Assembly: GCA_016716405.1 (NCBI GenBank)
Contig: JADJWK010000002.1
Span: 434,001-498,000 of the forward strand
Source of the DNA: Candidatus Melainabacteria bacterium
GTDB taxonomy: Bacteria > Cyanobacteriota > Vampirovibrionia > Obscuribacterales > Obscuribacteraceae
Reading direction: 5' to 3'
DNA: 64,000 nucleotides
Shown here: positions 15,949 through 24,598 of the stretch, piece after piece
How positions within the stretch are numbered: position 1 is the stretch's first letter
Layout: every line of letters begins with the position of its first letter
The notes under the pieces: generated by a model
What the model saw: only the letters and a program-made list of their open reading frames with translations
What the model was told of the DNA's origin: nothing
The model's database searches: none
Translations under genes and position numbers: made by a program

Positions 15949-17400
15949 CTAGAAAACGAGCTTGAAAGGGACTCGCTCGGTGAGGCTCTGAAGCTCCGCC
16001 TCGGGAAGACTCGGGCAACCTCTCACAATCACCTCAGCGAGTCGATCTGCTTCTGCCAGGCTTTCGAGCGAAGCCGGATCGGCTCCGGTGCCGCTGAGAT
16101 CGAGCGTCTGCAGCCCGGGAACGGCAACCAGGCCTTTCAAGGCTGCCGGGCTCAGTTGCGGATTGTCAGAGAGATCGAGCTTCTCCACTTTCTCCAGGGA
16201 GGTCAAAAGGGGCAGGACTGCGGTGAGATCGGTGTCGGCGAGATTGCATCCGGAAAGACTCAGGGAGCTGACGGCGCGACCTCCAAGAGCCCCGAGGCGC
16301 TTTTCGAGATCGGCGGCTTGAAAGGCGGTGCCGCTGAGATCGATACTGGTGTCACCGGTGGCGGCGGGCTCTTCTGCGATGTCTTTCTCTACGACTATCT
16401 TGCGATCGCCTATCTGTCTTTTCTTGCTGTGCTCGGGCAGGACAAGGAAGCTGAGGGCGAGAAGGAGGATGGTGGTGATGATCGTCGGCACGATGATCGC
16501 AGCCGGTCCTGTGCCGGGCCGGAGCTCGCTCTCGCCTGCCCGGGATCGGATGTGCTCCTGACCGTAGTTCGGATTGACCTCATGGAGAATTTCGAGGAGC
16601 TCCCGGGCCACGGAGTCCATATCGATATTGTCATCGATAGCTTCATTGTTCAGGCATCGTTCGATGAGCCTCTGGAGCCTCTGTCTGACATCGTCTCCCG
16701 GTGCCTTGCCCGGTACCTTAATAGATTCGCTCGTCAGGAAGAGGACTTCGTTTATGAGGTTGCCGGCTGCTCTGATGTCGTTGCGGCTGTCCACGACCTT
16801 CTGCCCCTGGATGCCCGCCAGCCCGAAATCGATGACCTTGGCGGCCTTCTCGCCGTCTTCGTCAATCACCATCACATTGCTGGAATCGAGATTGCCGTGG
16901 GCGATATCGTTGTCGTGGGCATAGGCGAGGGCGTCGCAAACGTCGACGAGAAGGGCAAGGCGCACATCGCCTTCCAGGAAGGGGGTCTCCCTGAGAAGCT
17001 CGCTCAGGGGCAGGCCCTCTAAAAATTCCAGCACCATATATGGTTTGCCTGACTTTGTCTGCCCGAAATCCAGCACCGATGCTATGCCGTCATGACGCAG
17101 GGCGGACACAGCCTCGGCTTCCTTGCGGAAAGCCAGGAGATGCGTCTCGTCGAGATCCGGGAGGTTGAAGGTCTTGATAGCGACTATCTCCTCGCTGGAC
17201 CTGTCCCTGGCTTTGTACACCAGGCTGCTGCCGCCGTGACCGAGGGCGCTGAGAATCTCATAGCGCTGGGCTATGCCGCTGGCACTGTCGCCGGTATCGA
17301 TAGAAGGAGGCTCGTGACCCTGGTCCTGAATTGCTTTCGTTCCTGTCCTGCGATTACGGCTGGCTGTCCATGACGAAACGCGACAGGGTCCGCACACCAA
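15949..17400 (-). CDS. Pseudokinase with membrane anchor and leucine-rich repeats
   Basis: Up to 483 residues. A PknB-type Ser/Thr kinase fold spans about 45-275: Gly loop LGHGGSSLVYKA, VAIK Lys (K76), and DFG (D191). The catalytic loop HRDLKPxN reads HGNLDSSN (H168-N175), so the catalytic Asp is Asn and the following Lys is Asp. Phosphotransfer is therefore doubtful. A transmembrane helix lies at 300-322 (AAIIVPTIITTILLLALSFL). About five leucine-rich repeats follow (VEKLDLSDNPQLSPAALKGL, LQTLDLSGTGADPASLESLA), probably outside the membrane. No ATG fits the start; TTG 17400 or GTG 17397 overlap pepA by about 45 nt, so the start is uncertain. Operon with pepA. Confidence 0.82.
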   Translation of the reverse strand: MVCGPCRVSSWTASRNRRTGTKAIQDQGHEPPSIDTGDSASGIAQRYEILSALGHGGSSLVYKARDRSSEEIVAIKTFNLPDLDETHLLAFRKEAEAVSALRHDGIASVLDFGQTKSGKPYMVLEFLEGLPLSELLRETPFLEGDVRLALLVDVCDALAYAHDNDIAHGNLDSSNVMVIDEDGEKAAKVIDFGLAGIQGQKVVDSRNDIRAAGNLINEVLFLTSESIKVPGKAPGDDVRQRLQRLIERCLNNEAIDDNIDMDSVARELLEILHEVNPNYGQEHIRSRAGESELRPGTGPAAIIVPTIITTILLLALSFLVLPEHSKKRQIGDRKIVVEKDIAEEPAATGDTSIDLSGTAFQAADLEKRLGALGGRAVSSLSLSGCNLADTDLTAVLPLLTSLEKVEKLDLSDNPQLSPAALKGLVAVPGLQTLDLSGTGADPASLESLAEADRLAEVIVRGCPSLPEAELQSLTERVPFKLVF

Positions 17401-18952
17401 AAGCGGTGCCGCCCTTGTTGATTTCGTCCTTGTTTTTTTCCGACCAGGCTACCCCGGCGATATCCAGGTGGACCCAGGGCACGGAATCGACGAATTCCTT
17501 GAGGAACATTCCGGCGCATGAGCTTCCTGCCTCGCCTCGGGAGCCGGCGTTTTTCAAATCGGCGATATCGCTTTTCAGGGCTTGCTTGTAGTCATCGAAC
17601 AGGGGCATCTGCCAGAATCTCTCGCCGGAAGCCTCTCCGGCTTGCATGACTCTATCGATGAGCTTTTGATCAGTCCCCATGATGCCGGCTGCCGCTCGAC
17701 CGAGAGCCGCGACTATGGCGCCTGTGAGAGTGGCGATATCGATGATCTCGTCGACACCCTGTTGCTGCGCATATGTGAGGGCATCGGCGAGAATCAGGCG
17801 CCCTTCGGCGTCGGTGTTGTTGACCTCGATTGTCTTGCCGTTCATGGACTTGAGCACGTCGCCAGGATGCAGGGCTTTTCCGGAAGGCATATTCTCGGTG
17901 GCAGCCACCACGGCAAGCACCGAGACTTTCGGTTTCAGGGCGGCGATTGCCTTCATGGCGCCGATCACCGCCGCGGCCCCGGACATATCGTATTTCATGC
18001 GCTCCATGCTGGCGGCCGGCTTCAGGGAAAGCCCGCCGGAGTCGAACGTGATGCCCTTGCCAACCAGACCGACGGTCTTTTTCGAGCGGCCGGCGCTGTA
18101 TTTGAGGACGATGAGCCGGGCCGGCTCATCGGCCCCCCGGGCGACCCCCAGAAACGATCCCATGCCGAGCTTCTTGATTTCGGTCTCATCCAGGACCTTG
18201 GCGGTGAGACCGCTTTGCTTCGCCATGCTCTCCGCTTCCCGGGCAAGCCTGGTGGGAGTCATGTAAGCCGGGGGCTCCGCCACCAGGCAGCGGGCGAAGT
18301 TCGTCGCCTCTCCAACGGCCAGACCGCGCCTGACAGCCTCGGCGAAGTCTTTCTCGTTGAGCGCCAGTCCGGCGACCCTGATTTTGCTTGCTGTGGCAGC
18401 TTTCCTCTTGCTGGAGCTTCCGGATGCTCCGCCGGTGCTTTTCTCGGAGACTGTCTTGTATTTGTCGAAATCGAAGGCGCCCATGACCATGCCTTCCACC
18501 AGGGCCTGCACATGGCTCATCTGGCTTTCCCGGTCGCTGCCCGCCTTGCTCCCGGTTCTCTTGCTCTTTGTGCTCTTGCTGTTGCTTGCGGCGCCTCCGG
18601 TCCTGAGGACCACGGTGACGGTGGTGGCTTTCTTGAGAAGGTCGAGCTTCCTGGCGATATTGGCCCCGAATTTGCGGCTGGTCTCGGTGGGCGAGCCCCC
18701 GACAGGCAGCCCGAAAACCAGGAAACGCCTGGCTGGGTGGGTGCCGAAAGTGGGAAAGGAGCGCGATTCATAGCCGTTTGCCTTGAAGCCCTCTTCGGCA
18801 AGAAAGCTCTCGAGGTTGGCGGAAAGCTCTTTGTCTACTTTTCTGTCCAGCTCCAGGAGCACTTTCTTGGGCTCTTCGCCCTTGTAGACTCCAAGGATAA
18901 GCACATCCGTGTCAATCGCGGCGAATGACGTTTTGCAGGTCTCGAATTTCAT
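17354..18952 (-). CDS. pepA: Leucyl aminopeptidase (M17)
   Basis: 532 residues. The C-terminal catalytic domain has the M17 signature NTDAEGRLILADAL and the metal and active-site segment VGKGITFDSGGLSLKP. The N-terminal macro-like domain is intact but interrupted near residues 125-170 by a low-complexity Ser/Lys/Thr-rich insert (SNSKSTKSKRTG, GGASGSSSKRK), which lengthens the protein beyond the usual ~500. The enzyme removes N-terminal residues from peptides in the cytosol using two divalent metals. It lies 8 nt after the PATAN protein gene and overlaps the pseudokinase gene. Confidence 0.92.
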   Translation of the reverse strand: MKFETCKTSFAAIDTDVLILGVYKGEEPKKVLLELDRKVDKELSANLESFLAEEGFKANGYESRSFPTFGTHPARRFLVFGLPVGGSPTETSRKFGANIARKLDLLKKATTVTVVLRTGGAASNSKSTKSKRTGSKAGSDRESQMSHVQALVEGMVMGAFDFDKYKTVSEKSTGGASGSSSKRKAATASKIRVAGLALNEKDFAEAVRRGLAVGEATNFARCLVAEPPAYMTPTRLAREAESMAKQSGLTAKVLDETEIKKLGMGSFLGVARGADEPARLIVLKYSAGRSKKTVGLVGKGITFDSGGLSLKPAASMERMKYDMSGAAAVIGAMKAIAALKPKVSVLAVVAATENMPSGKALHPGDVLKSMNGKTIEVNNTDAEGRLILADALTYAQQQGVDEIIDIATLTGAIVAALGRAAAGIMGTDQKLIDRVMQAGEASGERFWQMPLFDDYKQALKSDIADLKNAGSRGEAGSSCAGMFLKEFVDSVPWVHLDIAGVAWSEKNKDEINKGGTAFGVRTLSRFVMDSQP

Positions 18953-18960
18953 GGTGTTTC

Positions 18961-20889
18961 CTAAGGCTTGTAGGTATCGATGATTCTGGTGACAATTCTA
19001 TCGATAACTTTCGGATCGGCCTGCCTCCGGCAGTAGGCAAGATATGCCTCCATCCAGCGTCTCAGCTCCAGAAGCACCGCTGATACCGGGGCTCCGGACT
19101 GCTTGACCTGACTGAGATTAACTGAGACACGCCCTTCATGATCCACCTGGAAGCGGCTGGAGGCGGCGGAGTCTCCATGGACGTAGTGGAGGCTGGCCTC
19201 GAGTATGGCTTTGTTGTCGTCCTTGCCGATCACCTCCTGAATCTCGGCGGCAATCTTCTGGAACACTGTCAGTGGGCGGAAAAGGCTCGCTTTCTGGACG
19301 GTGACCAGATTGTTGCTCATGAGCACATCCACGGCTTTGAGAATCTTGTGACAGGGCCAGCGGTCGAACTGCCTGACCACCTCATCCAGGGTGGAGAGCC
19401 CGTCCACGCACTTGATGAGCTCGACAATCTGCCGCTGGTCCGCCTCGCTCACCACAGTGTCGTCCAGATAGCGCAGGGTCCCTTCCTGGGCGCTCCGCCA
19501 CAGAACATCGAAGTTCCAGACTCGCTCCAGGACCGTGTTGCGCCCGGCGGGCAGGCTGGTGAGAATCTGATTGAGCTGATCTTGATAAAGCGCCGAGTCG
19601 AGCATCATCTTGTCCAGGGACGACTCCAGGACGCATTCCTCGTCGAGCTCCGGAGAGCTCGCTTTGTCCTTGAAGACGAAAATCCCTTCGGTCCAGGTGA
19701 CGAGGAATTCCGATACGGCATCGAATCCCACCAGCCTGTTCATCCTGGCCATGGTGGCTTTGCCGTCGCTGAAGGAGACCACGAAGGTCTTGTCGCGGTT
19801 CTCCACCGTCAGTATTCCGGTTTTCTTGGCGGTGGCCAGGGACTGCAGAAGCCCGCCTGTGTCTATGGCGCCCAGGCTGCCGATCATGCTGTCTCGCATG
19901 GAGTCGACATTGACCGAGCGCCCCTCTTTCTGGCCTCCCTTTCCCCGGTCGGCGTTATAGCCGCCGTAGAGATACTGGTCGTCGAGCAGGATCTCGAGCT
20001 CTCTTGTATTCAGATAGCCGGCCCGCACCGCCAGAAGACCCAGGTAGGTCTTCTGCGCCTTGCCCCAGCCTTCCTCCTGCTGCAACTCCAGGAGCTCCTG
20101 GAGCTGGGATTCATTGATGATGTCGGCGGCAACGAGATAACGACCGAGACGGAAGCGTTTGCGGTTGTGATAGCAATTGCTCAGAAACTGGATGCGGGCG
20201 AATATAGGATAGATGAATCGCTGGGACTCCAGCTCCTGGAGCATGCGCAGGGTCTCGTCGGCGGGGAGCTGGCTGCGGGCTTCCAGACCCCGCACGATGG
20301 ACTCCACCGAGGAATAGTCGTCAACCAGCTGCAGGACCCAGTTTTGCGGGGCCGGTAGAGTGAAGTCGTCTTTCACCCCTTTGCCGGCCTCTGTCAGCAC
20401 CGGGATGGAGTTGTAGAGAATATGGGTGGCCAGGGTGCTGCCCCCGCCCCGAAGCCGGCGGCGGTCGATCCCCGAGACCGTGGCACAGACATAGTCGGCG
20501 AGCAGGGGATGGCGGGCGAAAATTCCGAAAGGGCTGTCATAGACATTCAGAGTAAGACCCCCCGAGGTGTTGTCCTTGGTCAGGGTTATGGCTCCGTCCG
20601 GTTTGACGAAAAGGAGCACCCCGCTTGGTCTCAGCAGCCGCTTGGCATACTGGGCGAATTTCACCAGGGCTTCCATTGGCAGAGAGAAGCCGGTCTGCAT
20701 CAGGTCGATGATCAGACCGTCTATGCTTTTGCCCGAGTCCACCAGCCGATCGAGCTGGGCGAAGAGATTCTCCCGGTAGGAATAAGTGAGAAAAGTCTGA
20801 GAAGTACCGTAATAGTCCTTCTCGCTGATGTTGAATTCCTGGTCTGTCTCGAGTTTGCGCCCGGGCAGATTCGAGCTCGTCTGAGTCAC
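18961..20889 (-). CDS. PATAN (DUF4388) domain protein
   Basis: 642 residues from a GTG start. A middle domain at about 330-410 (MIGSLGAIDTGGLLQSLATA, KKTGILTVENRDKTFVVSFS, DGKATMAR) matches the PATAN/DUF4388 family found with response regulators and gliding or pilus regulators. Before it, about 240-310 (LGRYLVAADIINESQLQELL, TYLGLLAVRAGYLNTRELEI) resembles the MshEN c-di-GMP-binding repeat of type II/IV secretion ATPases. The N-terminal 200 residues contain a Rossmann-like stretch. No enzyme motif is seen, so a signalling adaptor is likely. First gene of the operon with pepA and the pseudokinase. Confidence 0.8.
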   Translation of the reverse strand: MTQTSSNLPGRKLETDQEFNISEKDYYGTSQTFLTYSYRENLFAQLDRLVDSGKSIDGLIIDLMQTGFSLPMEALVKFAQYAKRLLRPSGVLLFVKPDGAITLTKDNTSGGLTLNVYDSPFGIFARHPLLADYVCATVSGIDRRRLRGGGSTLATHILYNSIPVLTEAGKGVKDDFTLPAPQNWVLQLVDDYSSVESIVRGLEARSQLPADETLRMLQELESQRFIYPIFARIQFLSNCYHNRKRFRLGRYLVAADIINESQLQELLELQQEEGWGKAQKTYLGLLAVRAGYLNTRELEILLDDQYLYGGYNADRGKGGQKEGRSVNVDSMRDSMIGSLGAIDTGGLLQSLATAKKTGILTVENRDKTFVVSFSDGKATMARMNRLVGFDAVSEFLVTWTEGIFVFKDKASSPELDEECVLESSLDKMMLDSALYQDQLNQILTSLPAGRNTVLERVWNFDVLWRSAQEGTLRYLDDTVVSEADQRQIVELIKCVDGLSTLDEVVRQFDRWPCHKILKAVDVLMSNNLVTVQKASLFRPLTVFQKIAAEIQEVIGKDDNKAILEASLHYVHGDSAASSRFQVDHEGRVSVNLSQVKQSGAPVSAVLLELRRWMEAYLAYCRRQADPKVIDRIVTRIIDTYKP

Positions 20890-20956
20890 TTCCTGGACCC
20901 TTGAAAAAATAGACTCTACGGGGATTCTATAGAGACAATATGCCCATTTTAACGCT

Positions 20957-22195
20957 TTATCTGGGGGCGGCCGGGCTCGGCTCGGCGGTCTGAGCCGGCG
21001 GCGTAGGTGGAGCCTCGCCCACGGTGGATCCGTTAAGCTGCTGGGCGAGCGGATCGCTGGGAGCGATGAAGATCCCCTTGATCATCCACTGACTTTTCGA
21101 TTTGACTGTATCGAAAATGAGATCGGTTTTCTTATAGGTCACCAGCCTGAAGCGAGGCCCTCCTGTGGGCGGGGTGGCCATGGCCACCAGCTTGTAGGGT
21201 CGCTCATTTCGGGATGCGGCGCCCACCAGTCCGACATACTTGGGAATGCTCACCAGCCCGGGATCGTCCAGCCAGGCTTTGGCGAGATCGAGCCGGCCGT
21301 TGCGGATGCACTGGACGAAATAAGCGATCATGGGCAGGGGGCCGCTGGTGGCCTGACCGCCGTCAGCCAGCACATATTTGCTTCCCACCAGCTTGAGGAC
21401 GATCTGATAAGCCGATGATTTGGGTTTCGTGAGGTTTCCGGTGGCTTTCTCGTCGGCGTTGGCCGCCGAGCTTGCCAGATTCAGGATCAGGTTGCTGCCC
21501 GAGAAAGAGGCTCGGCCCGAGACATTCTCCAGGAGATACTGGGGAATCTGGGCAAAAGGCTCGGTGGTGGCTACCCAGCTCCCGTTGTAAGGCTTGAACG
21601 CTTTCACCCAGACAAGACCGGTGAGCCTGTCATTGCCGGTGACAACCATGAAGCGAGGCCCCTGGACCTTGATCACTTTTTTCCGCCGTCCCACCCCCTG
21701 GGTGGTGGTGGTCACCGAGGATACGATCCTGGCGTCGCTTATATTGATCGAATCAGGATAATCGATGGTGTCGATATGCGGTGCCGACTCAGCTGAGGTG
21801 TAACCGGACTGGATGAAGAGGACACGGTTCTCGGCGATATTGGGAAAGATCCAGAGCCGCGAGCCGCCGGCATCGATCACTCTGACATTGAGGTCTTTGA
21901 GGGAAGGGTTCTGGGCTATGGCCTGAGCGGCGGCAGCCCTGGCATAGCGGGGATCGCTCAGGAAACGCTTGAAAGATTCTATGAAAGCCTGCCAGGTCGT
22001 TTCGTTGGGACCCTGACGGTAAGCCTTGCAGCGAATTTGCAGCTCGTCGAAAGTATAGCTTGGCGGTACCGGAGGCTGGACCGCAGGGGTAGTCTCATTC
22101 TGGGCGGTTGCTGGCAGACCGGCAAGCGTACCGGCCGATGACAGGATGAGGGTGAGGGCCAGAGTGGAGCAGCGCAAATCGAAAGCTTTAGCCAT
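20957..22195 (-). CDS. Exported protein of unknown function
   Basis: 412 residues with a signal peptide (LALTLILSSAGTLAGLPATA). It has a helical region at about 50-105, then a long beta-rich region (RLWIFPNIAENRVLFIQSG, GPRFMVVTGNDRLTGLVWVK, YQIVLKLVGSKYVLADGG). A second helix-plus-sheet unit lies at about 280-370. The C-terminus is Pro/Ala-rich (PPTPPAQTAEPSPAAPR). I recognise no family. Ribosome site CAGGAAA precedes the ATG. It is divergent from the LysM protein gene and may share its control region. Confidence 0.8.
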   Translation of the reverse strand: MAKAFDLRCSTLALTLILSSAGTLAGLPATAQNETTPAVQPPVPPSYTFDELQIRCKAYRQGPNETTWQAFIESFKRFLSDPRYARAAAAQAIAQNPSLKDLNVRVIDAGGSRLWIFPNIAENRVLFIQSGYTSAESAPHIDTIDYPDSINISDARIVSSVTTTTQGVGRRKKVIKVQGPRFMVVTGNDRLTGLVWVKAFKPYNGSWVATTEPFAQIPQYLLENVSGRASFSGSNLILNLASSAANADEKATGNLTKPKSSAYQIVLKLVGSKYVLADGGQATSGPLPMIAYFVQCIRNGRLDLAKAWLDDPGLVSIPKYVGLVGAASRNERPYKLVAMATPPTGGPRFRLVTYKKTDLIFDTVKSKSQWMIKGIFIAPSDPLAQQLNGSTVGEAPPTPPAQTAEPSPAAPR

Positions 22196-22360
22196 GGTCT
22201 TTCCTGAAATACGGAACAGCTCACAATTCTAACCGAAAGAGGCAATCCCGTGATTACCGCAAGAAAATCGCCTGCGGTGGGAGAATTCCCATGGTATTGA
22301 AGGGACTGAATCTGTAGATTGTATCTAGCTGTTAAACAGTTTTCGAGGTTCGCCTGCTAC

Positions 22361-24598
22361 ATGAACTTCCATCCGTCCGAAGCCTTACCCTCGGGAGCCG
22401 CTCAAGTAGGAGAGGCTCAGCTCAACCTGCAGGCGGATGCGTACGGGACACAACTGTTCAATCCCTCTGATTCGCTCAATCTCACTTCTGTGGCAGGCAG
22501 TCCCGTTAGCGGAGCCGAGACCGCTCTCACTCAACCCGCTTTTACTCAAGCCGCTCTCATGCCCGGCGCCGAGACGGCTCTGGCCCAACCCGGACTGATG
22601 CCCGGTGCCGACGCTCTTGCCGGGGTGATTGCCGGGGCAAACGAGCCTATTTCGCCCATAATCCAGCTGATTTTGAGGATGCCCGGCGCCATGGGGCTGA
22701 TCAGTTCTTTCTTCGAGTTCTTCTCGAATTTCTTCATGAACCCTGCCAGCCTATTCAATATATTCGATCCGGCTTTTCTCGGGCACCAGGCAGCTTCGAT
22801 GTTCAGCTTCACCACTAACCACATTCCATTTTTCTCGCAGGGTCTTACCAATCTCAACGGCCCGCTTATGGGCAACGACCTTCTCTCCTCCAGGCTCAAT
22901 CTGGCTCTCGGCCAGGGCAACGGCCTGAGCGCCGGCACCGGTGCCCTGACCCGGGCGCCGCTAACCGTATCGGGAACCACCAATCTCAGCAAGCCTCTCT
23001 TCGACGGTAGCGCGGGCACCACCGGTGCCCTGGGCGCGGACGCTCAGAGCGGCGTGCTGGCCGGTCCCGGTCTGAGCGATGCCGGCACAGGCGGTCATCT
23101 GGCTGCCAGCAACCGGCTCTTCTCCGATCAGATCGGCGGATCGAGCTTCCGGAGCGTTCCGGGCGTGTCAGGGCAGACTCAGCCGGTAGCAGGGCTGACA
23201 GGCAACACCCCTTCGATCCAGGCTTCCGGGAGTGGTTACAGCAACCTGCCGGGCGGCTATAACGGAGACTTTTCCGTCAATCATGTGGGCTCCGAGCAGG
23301 CCAGCTTCCGTTCGGTGGATAGCGCCAATGTCAATTCCGCCAGGAGCGAATTCGGTCCTTCCGGCTGTGTCGGAGACCAGCTGGGCGCCGGCAACAACCA
23401 GGAGCTTCTCGCCCTCGAGCAGCCCTCCCGCTCTTTTACCCCCACAGTGGGAGCCGATTCCGGAACCGCCGGAGGCGAGATGGTGGGATTGAGAGCCAAG
23501 CAGCTCAGTCTCGACAGTGTCAAAGCCGATCCCCGCCCGGGCATCGCCGATCAATCCCAGAGCCTCTCGAAAGCAGCGGCTCCGAAGGCTTCTGCCAGCC
23601 ACTCGACAGGTCATTCGGCTGGACATTCGGCTGGTCATTCGGCTGGTCATTCGGCGCCTCATAAAGCACCGGCACCGGCGCACAAGCCTGCTCATTCACA
23701 TAGCAAGGTCGAGCATAAGGTCGAGCCTAAAGCCGAGCAGACCCGGGCACCCGAAACAGCCAGCGAAGTTCCGGTGACCGATGGCTCGATGATCGCCGAG
23801 GCTCAGGCCCCGGGCGCCACCGTGACATATACGGTACAAAAAGGAGACTGCCTCTGGAATATCGCCCGGGAGCATATGGGCGAAGGCTTTAAATGGCAGG
23901 ATCTCTACAAGCTCAATCAGGATGTCCTGGGCGCCAATCCGGATCTGATCTATCCCGGAACTACTATCCAGATTCCCGGTCAGGGCGCCGAGATCGCCAG
24001 CAGCGGCAGCGTCGATTATGTAGTGCAGCCCGGAGACAACCTCTGGAATATCTCCAGGGATCATCTCGGTCAGGGGCATATGTGGGGTGATATCTATCAT
24101 CTCAATCAAAACGTGATTGGCGCCAATCCCAGCCTCATCCATCCCGGTCAGCATCTCAGCCTGCCCGGCAACAACGATCCGAGCTCCATGGCGCTCTCCA
24201 ATCAGGTGAACACAGCCGACCCGCAATCCATGACTTCGGCTCCCGCCGCCGAGCCTTCCGTTGATGCAACTGCTGGCGGTGCCGGTCAACCCGCTCCTGC
24301 TCCCGCCGGCGAGCCCACGGCCACCAATTATTACGGGCAGGGCTCTTCGTTCCAGCCTCTCGAGTCGTCGGCTCTGCCCGATGCCAATCAAACGACCTTC
24401 ACACCGATGGTGGGTGCGGGCTCCGGCACCAACCCGGTGAGCCAGGCCGCCCTGCCGGTGATACCGGCCAACTCTCTTCCCGTGGCCGCCGGTCCGGGCG
24501 CCGCCCAGGCCGCCACTATCAACACAGGCAAATCCGCCGTCGTGAACTCCGGGCTCCTCGGCGATCTGAAGTCTTTCATCAATGAGGGCAAACGCTAG
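22361..24598 (+). CDS. Large protein with His-rich repeat and two LysM domains
   Basis: 745 residues from the ATG at 22361; a TTG at 22319 would add 14. No signal peptide is visible with either start. The first 400 residues are low-complexity (Gly, Ser, Ala, Asn, Gln) with one hydrophobic stretch near 105-135 (PIIQLILRMPGAMGLISSFF). A His/Ala/Gly repeat spans about 412-450. Two LysM domains follow: about 487-538 (YTVQKGDCLWNIAREH) and 551-602 (YVVQPGDNLWNISRDH), which bind peptidoglycan or chitin-like glycans. The motif FTPxVGAxSGT occurs before and after them. Envelope association is expected but the export route is unclear. Confidence 0.83.
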   Translation: MNFHPSEALPSGAAQVGEAQLNLQADAYGTQLFNPSDSLNLTSVAGSPVSGAETALTQPAFTQAALMPGAETALAQPGLMPGADALAGVIAGANEPISPIIQLILRMPGAMGLISSFFEFFSNFFMNPASLFNIFDPAFLGHQAASMFSFTTNHIPFFSQGLTNLNGPLMGNDLLSSRLNLALGQGNGLSAGTGALTRAPLTVSGTTNLSKPLFDGSAGTTGALGADAQSGVLAGPGLSDAGTGGHLAASNRLFSDQIGGSSFRSVPGVSGQTQPVAGLTGNTPSIQASGSGYSNLPGGYNGDFSVNHVGSEQASFRSVDSANVNSARSEFGPSGCVGDQLGAGNNQELLALEQPSRSFTPTVGADSGTAGGEMVGLRAKQLSLDSVKADPRPGIADQSQSLSKAAAPKASASHSTGHSAGHSAGHSAGHSAPHKAPAPAHKPAHSHSKVEHKVEPKAEQTRAPETASEVPVTDGSMIAEAQAPGATVTYTVQKGDCLWNIAREHMGEGFKWQDLYKLNQDVLGANPDLIYPGTTIQIPGQGAEIASSGSVDYVVQPGDNLWNISRDHLGQGHMWGDIYHLNQNVIGANPSLIHPGQHLSLPGNNDPSSMALSNQVNTADPQSMTSAPAAEPSVDATAGGAGQPAPAPAGEPTATNYYGQGSSFQPLESSALPDANQTTFTPMVGAGSGTNPVSQAALPVIPANSLPVAAGPGAAQAATINTGKSAVVNSGLLGDLKSFINEGKR
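23609..23656 (+). repeat. 12-bp tandem repeat, four copies
   Basis: GGTCATTCGGCT is repeated four times without gaps (second copy GGACATTCGGCT, fourth ends CG). It encodes the Gly-His-Ser-Ala units of the LysM protein. The near-identity at DNA level suggests recent slippage expansion. Confidence 0.85.

Noticed and set aside
22215..22235. Lac operator-like GAATTGTGAGC in the region upstream of the exported protein gene
   Set aside because: Eleven bases of similarity without the second half-site or a LacI-family gene in the window; treated as chance.
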